NCBI RefSeq assembly: GCF_001005725.1
Contig: NZ_LBIC01000009.1
Span: 62,001 to 126,000 of the forward strand
Length of the DNA: 64,000 nt
DNA from: Sphingobium chungbukense
GTDB lineage: Bacteria > Pseudomonadota > Alphaproteobacteria > Sphingomonadales > Sphingomonadaceae
Direction of reading: 5' to 3'
Below are positions 27,436 through 34,170 of this stretch, piece by piece (position 1 is the stretch's first letter; every line of letters begins with the position of its first letter). The notes beneath the pieces are model-generated. The model saw only the letters and a list, made by a program, of their open reading frames with translations, did no database searches and was not told where the DNA came from. Both the position numbers and the translations under genes were made by a program.

Positions 27436-27988
27436 GGTGAGCTTCCTTTCGGTGCAATAACTTCGGTAGCAGTTCCTCGCGCTTGGCCGCCCACTCGCCG
27501 GACAGCAGTCCCAGCCGGTAGATATCAGTCAATTGGCCGTCAACGCGGTGCTGTTGGCGGAAGATGCCCTCCACTTGGAACCCGAATTTCTGATGCAGCT
27601 TGATGACCGACTTGTTGAAAGCCAGAACCTCACAGTAGATTTTAACCAAATTCAGATCGTTAAAAGCATATTCAAGCGTGAGATATTCCATCCGCACGCC
27701 ACTTCCCTTCGGCGCATCAGGAGAGGCATAGAACGCCCAGCAGCAATTTGCGCTGTCGCGGTCTATTTCGGTCAAGCCAACAATCCCCGAGGGTATTTCC
27801 TGGAATTCGTACATGAAGTAGCGGACGTCTTCGCGCTCGCGCACATTCGCCCACCACGCCAGATGCTCATCAAGCGAAATTACATGGCGAGTGTACATGT
27901 TTGCCCGCACGTTCGTTGCATTCCGCCAGCTAAGCATCAACTCCAATTCTTCAGGCGAAATTGCGCGAATACGTCCAAGTGCATTCAT
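27428..27988 (-). CDS. pseH: UDP-4-amino-4,6-dideoxy-N-acetyl-beta-L-altrosamine N-acetyltransferase
   Basis: This 186-residue GNAT-fold enzyme catalyses the third Pse step. It begins with ELELMLSWRNATNVRANMY, the WRN pattern typical of PseH. The acetyl-CoA binding region is near residues 90-125 (KGSGVRMEYLTLEYAFND). HQKFGFQVEGIFRQQ near 148 is the conserved C-terminal part. The start overlaps the pseG stop by ATGA. The assignment rests on family resemblance and on the surrounding complete pathway. Confidence 0.9.
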   Translation of the reverse strand: MNALGRIRAISPEELELMLSWRNATNVRANMYTRHVISLDEHLAWWANVREREDVRYFMYEFQEIPSGIVGLTEIDRDSANCCWAFYASPDAPKGSGVRMEYLTLEYAFNDLNLVKIYCEVLAFNKSVIKLHQKFGFQVEGIFRQQHRVDGQLTDIYRLGLLSGEWAAKREELLPKLLHRKEAHHV

Positions 27989-29118
27989 GCCATATCTCCA
28001 TCTCTTCCTGTTCTGTCGAACAGCCAGTTATTCAAAGAATCAACACCGGAACCGTCACAGATTTGGGCAGCACTGTGTGCCATCCGCGGCAGTAGCGACA
28101 TGTCCTCGTCGAATAATTTCAGGCAATGCGCGAGGCTAGCTGAAAGGTTCATTCCCACGTCGATCGTCATTGCGGCACCGGTCGCGGCGAGGGCACGGGC
28201 AGCGTCGCGCTGGTTTTCTGCTAGCACCAATTGCAGAGTTGGTAGACCTAATGCGCAGCGTTCCCACGATGTGGAACCCGCAGCTCCGATCGCCAGATCG
28301 CTTTCTGCCATTATCTGGGCCATGTTTGTGGCATTGACTATGACCCGGGTCGGCCACGGCAGTTGGGAGGCCGCTGCTCGCACCTCGGCAACCCAAGGCG
28401 CGCTGGCGCCCATCACGACAGTTATCTCGTAATCAAATGGCAAACCAGCACTTTGGAGCGCCTCAAGCACGCGGCGAGTAGCGTTGTTCTTGTCGATACC
28501 GCCCAGGGTAATCAAAATGCGGCGCGGAACCGGCATATTTCGACGAGCTAGCGCTTCCCTCCTTTTTTCAGCGAACTCCGGGCGCAGGAGGGCGAAGCGC
28601 GGGCCGACGAATAGCTGGCAGATGTCAGGCAACAGCCCAGCATAATCAGACTCTTTGCGGCCTGCGTTCTGATCGAGTAGAATATCCGCGTCGTGCTCCC
28701 GATCGGCAAGGTCGTCAATCACAAGAAGGCGCGCGTTGGGAGGCCGAACGGCGGCTTCCCAACGGCGGTCAAGCGCATAATGATCGACGACAAGCCAGTC
28801 GGGTGCGAAAGCATTTATGTAGGGGACGCAATCTTTCGCGTCTTCCTGCCAGCGCATCCCAAGCCACGATGCGTGCGCGGGTGATATTTCGTCAAGAGGT
28901 CGAAATAATTTCCCGGGTGGCGGCAGGAGTATCAGTCCATATCCGCGCTCGCGCACAAGCCCGCCGAGATGTCCAGGAAAATCACGACAGAGGAACAGAA
29001 CTTCGGCTCCGTTGCCAACTAGCGCGTTGGCTAGTGTCAGGCAACGCATAACATGACCGGTGCCGATCGACAGCGATGCATCTGCACGGAAGAGGACGCG
29101 AGAGAAGGGAATGGTCAC
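27985..29118 (-). CDS. pseG: UDP-2,4-diacetamido-2,4,6-trideoxy-beta-L-altropyranose hydrolase
   Basis: This 377-residue GT-B-like hydrolase removes UDP in the fourth Pse step. The N-terminal nucleotide-binding loop reads RADASLSIGTGHVMRCLTLA (residues 11-30), with the conserved catalytic His in GTGHVMR. The C-terminal domain has NMAQIMAESDLAIGAAGSTS (about 267-286) followed by WERCALGLP. It starts 8 bp after the transferase-like gene. The length is normal for bacterial PseG. Confidence 0.93.
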   Translation of the reverse strand: MTIPFSRVLFRADASLSIGTGHVMRCLTLANALVGNGAEVLFLCRDFPGHLGGLVRERGYGLILLPPPGKLFRPLDEISPAHASWLGMRWQEDAKDCVPYINAFAPDWLVVDHYALDRRWEAAVRPPNARLLVIDDLADREHDADILLDQNAGRKESDYAGLLPDICQLFVGPRFALLRPEFAEKRREALARRNMPVPRRILITLGGIDKNNATRRVLEALQSAGLPFDYEITVVMGASAPWVAEVRAAASQLPWPTRVIVNATNMAQIMAESDLAIGAAGSTSWERCALGLPTLQLVLAENQRDAARALAATGAAMTIDVGMNLSASLAHCLKLFDEDMSLLPRMAHSAAQICDGSGVDSLNNWLFDRTGRDGDMA

Positions 29119-29126
29119 GAGGACAC

Positions 29127-30443
29127 CTAATATGTGTATGTCGTGATTGTAGCTTCAATCGCGTCAGCGACACAGGCGATGTTCTCTAGCTTCATGGCTC
29201 GGCTATCAAACAACGGCTCATTCACAATGCCGGGATAGGAAACTCGAACAAAATGCTCCAGCAACCAGCGTCCTGTGCCTTCGTCGCCCACACCTGACTG
29301 CGATTCCTCAAGGAGCAGCCGCACCGCATCCTCAATGGTCCGACCGTGAAATGCTGGGAGTTTGGCAGCAATTATCGGATGTCTGAGCGAAATGCAGCGT
29401 CCCTTACCGAACACGGCTTCCAGGCCCACCGTCCCGGTCACGGTCATCGTCCCGATAGTTTGGCTCTGCGCCTCGGCCATATTCATCGTCATCGGCAGCA
29501 GCACCAGCCGCCGCTGACGCCGAGCCAATTTTATGAGCTCTTCTGACACTTCATATTTGGCCTTGGGGTTCAATTTGACCGCGACTACGACGTCTTTTGG
29601 CGCAGCCCGCATGATCGCTTCAAGCGTGGCGACCTGATCGGCATAAGGATACCCCCATATATCAAGGTTTGCCTCAGGCTGCATTTGCAAGGGGTAAAGC
29701 AGCGCCCGCTGGCCGGACGGCACCGGTCGCGCTAACTCATTCCATGCCTTAAGCCTCGCACTTACCTTGCGGTTTAGCAACAACTTATGCGCAAGCGAAG
29801 GCGTGTTATAGCGTTCTCCGCCCAACCGGGCCGTCCAAGTCCGCGCTGATGAGACTGCCTTGCGCACCTTCTGCAGCCGATCAGGTTTGCGCATATATGT
29901 CGGAATGGTTTGTCCCGTCGATATTGACCGTACGTGCTGGTCGATTTTATCCAGACTCCATACTTCACCACTCCCACCGAGAGGATTTTGGGTGTCATCC
30001 TGAAGAATCATCAAACGATCGGCCGGATAACGGGTCATGCTAGGATGAAGATAACGAAGTCCGCGGCGCTTGCAGGCACGGATCACCAACTGCTCATGGA
30101 ACAGAGTTGATTCACCGATTACCACATCGGGCATTAATGCATCCAGCGCGGCTTCGATCCTAGCTTCGTAATAGGTGTAGTGCCTATCGCCATTTCCGAA
30201 ATGCGATCTGCCGCGGTCGGCTGCAAGCGCAGCATTGAGCTCGGCCTTCGGTGCCCGCAATTCAGCCTTGCGCGGGTAAGGTATCACCACAACCGCATCG
30301 GATTTCGAGCGACTTGCACGCGGTTTGAATGCATGATTTTGGACGATCCAGCCGATGGCATGGCCGCGTTTGCCCAGTTCGCCGGCTACCGCTTCCCAAA
30401 ACACGGTCTTGCCGCGATTTTCGATGAAACAGATCCGGCTCAC
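29127..30443 (-). CDS. KpsC/KpsS-like capsular glycosyltransferase, candidate pseudaminic acid transferase
   Basis: The 438-residue protein starts at GTG 30443, overlapping the pseF stop as GTGA behind AGGAAAGGGG. That is better than the long frame reaching 30503. The N-terminal half (RICFIENRGKTVFWEAVAGE; later PDVVIGESTLFHEQLVI) looks like a GT-B domain. The C-terminal half has LLYPLQMQPEANLDIWGYPY, VVAVKLNPKAKYE and VTGTVGLEAVFGKG, which resemble the Capsule_synth/beta-Kdo transferase group (KpsC, KpsS). Those enzymes use CMP-activated ulosonic acids. It lies between pseF, which makes CMP-Pse, and pseG. Transfer of Pse is therefore a reasoned inference, not shown. Confidence 0.72.
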   Translation of the reverse strand: MSRICFIENRGKTVFWEAVAGELGKRGHAIGWIVQNHAFKPRASRSKSDAVVVIPYPRKAELRAPKAELNAALAADRGRSHFGNGDRHYTYYEARIEAALDALMPDVVIGESTLFHEQLVIRACKRRGLRYLHPSMTRYPADRLMILQDDTQNPLGGSGEVWSLDKIDQHVRSISTGQTIPTYMRKPDRLQKVRKAVSSARTWTARLGGERYNTPSLAHKLLLNRKVSARLKAWNELARPVPSGQRALLYPLQMQPEANLDIWGYPYADQVATLEAIMRAAPKDVVVAVKLNPKAKYEVSEELIKLARRQRRLVLLPMTMNMAEAQSQTIGTMTVTGTVGLEAVFGKGRCISLRHPIIAAKLPAFHGRTIEDAVRLLLEESQSGVGDEGTGRWLLEHFVRVSYPGIVNEPLFDSRAMKLENIACVADAIEATITTYTY

Positions 30444-31144
30444 GCCCCTTTCCTGCCCATGCTTGCGTTTAGGACGGACATCAGCAATTCGGCCCGCACC
30501 CAATCTTCTTCGGTGTCAATGTCCTGAACCCGGTGACGCTCGATGACGGTGCCGTAAGCACCTTGGGCAAGAACGCCTGCGCCGGAATTCGCCCAATCGC
30601 CTGCCTTTGCCCAATAGAACTGACCGGCATCGTGCCAAGTTTCCTCAAGGTCCTGAGATCGTGTGAGCATGTGTTCTTGCTTTATCATCTCGATCGCGCC
30701 TTGCGGAGAACGCCGGAGCGCGCGCTGGATCGGGAACGGAAAGGTCGTCACGGCAACGACAAACCGGGCTTCCTCTCGCTCAAGAGTTGCAAGCCCCTCA
30801 GCAAGGTCGCTTCCCTGCACGAAGGGAGCTGTGGCATATAGACAGCACACCGGCGTCGCGGGGGGTATGGCGAGCCGAGTGGCAGCATCGGCAATTACAC
30901 GCGCGGTTGGCGTCTTATCATCCGACAGCTCTGCACAACGTAGGAACGGTACCTCGACACCCATCTGCGCGGCCAATTCAGCAATTTCGGCATCGTCTGT
31001 TGAGACGACGATCCGATCGAAGCACTGTGCTTCGATGGCAGCTGAAATTGACCAAGCAATCATCGGCTTTCCAAGGAAGGTGCGAATGTTTTTACGGGGA
31101 ATTCTTTTCGATCCGCCGCGGGCAGGAATGACACAAAGTGTCAT
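30440..31144 (-). CDS. pseF: CMP-pseudaminic acid cytidylyltransferase
   Basis: This 234-residue enzyme activates pseudaminic acid with CTP, the last step before transfer. The nucleotide-binding signature is IPARGGSKRIPRKNIRTFLG (residues 6-25), and VVSTDDAEIAELA is near 46. It resembles NeuA/PseF cytidylyltransferases and lacks a C-terminal phosphatase-like domain. It overlaps pseC by four bases (ATGA). Confidence 0.92.
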   Translation of the reverse strand: MTLCVIPARGGSKRIPRKNIRTFLGKPMIAWSISAAIEAQCFDRIVVSTDDAEIAELAAQMGVEVPFLRCAELSDDKTPTARVIADAATRLAIPPATPVCCLYATAPFVQGSDLAEGLATLEREEARFVVAVTTFPFPIQRALRRSPQGAIEMIKQEHMLTRSQDLEETWHDAGQFYWAKAGDWANSGAGVLAQGAYGTVIERHRVQDIDTEEDWVRAELLMSVLNASMGRKGA

Positions 31145-32289
31145 TGCTCCAACGCCATCATGAGCGTAGCAACCACCCTGTCTTGCTGCGCGTCCGTCAT
31201 GACATGGTACATTGGGAGACTGATAGCTTCCGCGTAATATCGTTCGGCTTCGGGGAAGTCGCCCGGACGGAAGCCCATTGCCTGATAATAGGGTTGGGTG
31301 TGGATAGGGATGTAGTGTAAATTCACGCCAATGCCAGCCGCCCGCATTGCTTCGAATACGGAACGACGGCGGGCGACGGGCACGCGGATGACATAGAGAT
31401 GCAGACCCGAATAGCTATCGGGATGCTGCCATGGCAGTGTAATAGGAAGGCCAGCCAGCAACTTGTCATAGCGACGGGCCAACTCGTGGCGACGCGCAAC
31501 GAAAGCCTCCAGACGCTTCATCTGGCTGATGCCGAGCGCCGCCTGCAACTCAGTCATACGATAGTTGAAGCCCAGCGCGACCTGCTGATAGTACCAAGGA
31601 CCATCCGGCGTGTGAGTCATTTGATCCGGATCACGGGTGACCCCATGACTCCGAAGAAGCTCCATGCGTGAAGCAAGCACCGCGTCGTTCGTAAGCGCCA
31701 TACCACCTTCCGCCGTGGTCACTATCTTGACCGGATGGAAGCTGAACACGGTGATATCGCTATAGCGCCCGTTGCCAATAAACTCGCCGCGATACCGACC
31801 GCCGATCGCATGCGAGGCGTCCTCAATGATGCGAAAGCCGAAACGCTGACCCAATGCGTGGATCGCCGCCATGTCGCATGGTTGGCCCGCCAGGTGGACT
31901 GGCACAACCACTTTGGGAAGTCTTCCCTGGGTTTCCGCTGCAACCAGCTTTCGTTCCAGCGCTCTAGGGCACATGTTCCATGTTCTTGGGTCTATGTCGA
32001 CAAAGTCAACCTCAGCGCCGCAATAGAGTCCGCAGTTCGCTGATGCGACGAAGGTGATCGGGGTCGTCCACAGCCGATCTCCCGGCCCCAAATCAAGTGC
32101 CAAGCAGGCGATATGCAGCGCCGAGGTGGCGCTGTTGACAGCAACGCCATGGGCAGCGCCGACGTGCGCAGCTACTGCTGCCTCGAACCGCGGGACCATT
32201 GGACCCTGTGTAAGGAAATCAGATTGCAGGACGCCGATGACAGCATCGATGTCCTCCTGGCTGATATCCTGACGTCCATAGGGGATCAT
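31141..32289 (-). CDS. pseC: UDP-4-amino-4,6-dideoxy-N-acetyl-beta-L-altrosamine transaminase
   Basis: This 382-residue PLP enzyme of the DegT/DnrJ/EryC1 family catalyses the second Pse step. The internal aldimine Lys is in FSFHPVKIVTTAEGGM (about residues 178-193). The N-terminus reads MIPYGRQDISQEDIDAV, typical of PseC, and NYRMTELQAALG is near 238. I prefer ATG 32289, 10 nt after GGGAG, to the TTG at 32292. It directly follows pseB with no gap. Confidence 0.94.
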   Translation of the reverse strand: MIPYGRQDISQEDIDAVIGVLQSDFLTQGPMVPRFEAAVAAHVGAAHGVAVNSATSALHIACLALDLGPGDRLWTTPITFVASANCGLYCGAEVDFVDIDPRTWNMCPRALERKLVAAETQGRLPKVVVPVHLAGQPCDMAAIHALGQRFGFRIIEDASHAIGGRYRGEFIGNGRYSDITVFSFHPVKIVTTAEGGMALTNDAVLASRMELLRSHGVTRDPDQMTHTPDGPWYYQQVALGFNYRMTELQAALGISQMKRLEAFVARRHELARRYDKLLAGLPITLPWQHPDSYSGLHLYVIRVPVARRRSVFEAMRAAGIGVNLHYIPIHTQPYYQAMGFRPGDFPEAERYYAEAISLPMYHVMTDAQQDRVVATLMMALEQ

Positions 32290-32292
32290 CAA

Positions 32293-33291
32293 TCAGATGC
32301 TCCCGATCTTCTGGCGATTTTCCTCAATCCAGCGGCGTAAGGTTTCCGGCGCCATCCATTCGCTGTTGTTGTCGCTCGTGTAGCTGAAGCCCTCCGGCAC
32401 GCGCTTGCCATCCTTGATCCGCGCATGGTCCTTGTCCCAGTCATGGATGGCTGGCAGGATCTTGAAATGCTCCGGATATTCATATGTGTAATATGCATCC
32501 TCAGTGCTGATCATCTGCTCGTGCAGCTTCTCACCAGGCCGAATGCCGACAACCTCCTGACGTGCCTCTGGAGCAACTACGCGCCCCAGATCCGTCACTT
32601 TCATTGATGGGATCTTCTTTACGTAAACTTCGCCACCCTCCATGTCGGTGAAGGCGTGCCAGACCAGTTCCACACCCTGCTCTAGAGAAATCATGAACCG
32701 CGTCATGCGATCGTCTGTAATTGGCAGCACACCCTTGTCGCGGATCGACATGAAGAAAGGTATCACGGAGCCGCGTGAACCCATGACGTTACCATATCGC
32801 ACAACCGCAAAGCGCGTATCCTGATTGCCGGCATAGGAATTGCCGGCAACGAACAGTTTGTCGGATGCAAGCTTGGTTGCACCGTAGAGATTGACTGGAC
32901 TACTGGCCTTGTCGGTAGACAACGCCACGATGCGCCGCACCTTCTTGTCGATGCACGCATCGATTAGATGCATTGCTCCGCTCACGTTAGTCTTCACGCA
33001 CTCGAATGGATTATATTCGGCAGTAGGCACGATCTTCGTCGCCGCAGCATGAACGACATAATCAACCCCATCGAGGGCGCGATGCAAGCGCTCACGATCT
33101 CTGACATCACCGATAAAGAAGCGTACACGGGGGTCATCTTGGAACTTCTTGGCCATCTCCCACTGCTTCATCTCATCTCGCGAATAGATGATAACCTTTT
33201 TCGGAGTATATTTGGCCAATGTCATCGGCACGAAGGTATTCCCGAACGAACCTGTTCCTCCGGTAACCAAAATTGTTGAATTGTTGAGCAT
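32293..33291 (-). CDS. pseB: UDP-N-acetylglucosamine 4,6-dehydratase (inverting)
   Basis: This 332-residue SDR enzyme performs the first Pse step on UDP-GlcNAc. The Rossmann loop is VTGGTGSFGNTFV (residues 8-20). The catalytic elements are STDKASSP (about 125) with the Asp-Lys pair, and YGATK (about 135). The start at ATG 33291 follows GGAGAATTA. It opens the pse operon, with a 180-bp A+T-rich leader and two small inverted repeats upstream. Confidence 0.95.
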   Translation of the reverse strand: MLNNSTILVTGGTGSFGNTFVPMTLAKYTPKKVIIYSRDEMKQWEMAKKFQDDPRVRFFIGDVRDRERLHRALDGVDYVVHAAATKIVPTAEYNPFECVKTNVSGAMHLIDACIDKKVRRIVALSTDKASSPVNLYGATKLASDKLFVAGNSYAGNQDTRFAVVRYGNVMGSRGSVIPFFMSIRDKGVLPITDDRMTRFMISLEQGVELVWHAFTDMEGGEVYVKKIPSMKVTDLGRVVAPEARQEVVGIRPGEKLHEQMISTEDAYYTYEYPEHFKILPAIHDWDKDHARIKDGKRVPEGFSYTSDNNSEWMAPETLRRWIEENRQKIGSI

Positions 33292-33972
33292 TAATTCTCC
33301 ATGAGAAGATGTATCGGACAATCCACTAAAGGTTATCATTGATATTTAGTGATGTTGGTTGGTGAATCGAAAAAAGCTCATTTATTTTAACAATGCCGCT
33401 CGCTCGTCACATCCAAATTCTACAAGATTTCAATGCATAAAATCTTAGGATGGGACCTATAAGGAAAATTATCTTCTAATGCGTGAGGCAACTAGTCAGG
33501 TGCATAAACGCATCCCGCAGGCCCGGGACGAGCGTGAAGAAAACTCAGATGCTAATTCGCCGCGATCAGAGCTGCCTTCATTCAACAACAGAAGACATCG
33601 CGCGACTGTTTGCCTGCCGACTTCACGGCAGCTTTGGCCATACCGAAATCCGAGTGCGGTATGATCTAGAGCATTCGATGTTCCCCGGCTAATCCGATTC
33701 AGTGCCAAAGCTACCGCACGGCAGGTGAATACGCCTTCCGTTCTATTGGGTGCAGGCAATATCCCTTCACCAATGCTTGGCCGCGTAAACGATTGCCTCG
33801 AATTTGAAAAGGGGTATCATCTTGATACGTTTGATCCAGCGGGGCGGGCAGCGTGAATTTTTGATCGGGGTGCATTGCGTGTTTAGGCTCTCCCCACCAT
33901 CGGAACTTGACTTAGCCCACATCGCGAACGAACCTTAAGCGCTGTACAAATGAACGTCCGAAGGGTTGAGCC
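33292..33972. promoter_or_regulatory. A+T-rich leader of the pse operon and adjacent gene-free stretch
   Basis: The first 180 bp or so upstream of pseB are strongly A+T-rich and presumably hold the operon promoter. They contain two perfect 7-bp inverted repeats: CACTAAA/TTTAGTG (33324-33351) and AAGATTT/AAATCTT (33424-33446). From about 33480 to 33960 no supported gene is seen. Confidence 0.45.
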
Positions 33973-34167
33973 ATGATGGACTGGAACACTTACTTAACTA
34001 CCCGGCATAATTCTGGTCAGCCTATCATCAAGCTGCTCGATCCGGCCATTAGCTACGGCACGGAGCAGGATGATGCTCTCCGCCCTACGCCGGGTGTGCA
34101 GATCGGCCGTGTGATCAACGTCGTTTTGCTCCTTGGCTTGCTGCTTTATTTCTGTTCTGCAAGGTGA
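33973..34167 (+). CDS. Possible small membrane protein
   Basis: The 64-residue frame starts ATGATG behind AGGGTTGAGCC. It has a polar N-terminus and one C-terminal hydrophobic segment (INVVLLLGLLLYFCSA). It lies tail-to-tail with traG, with 3 bp between stops. There is no known family. The ribosome site and TM make it plausible, but length and isolation keep confidence low. Confidence 0.45.
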   Translation: MMDWNTYLTTRHNSGQPIIKLLDPAISYGTEQDDALRPTPGVQIGRVINVVLLLGLLLYFCSAR

Positions 34168-34170
34168 TGC

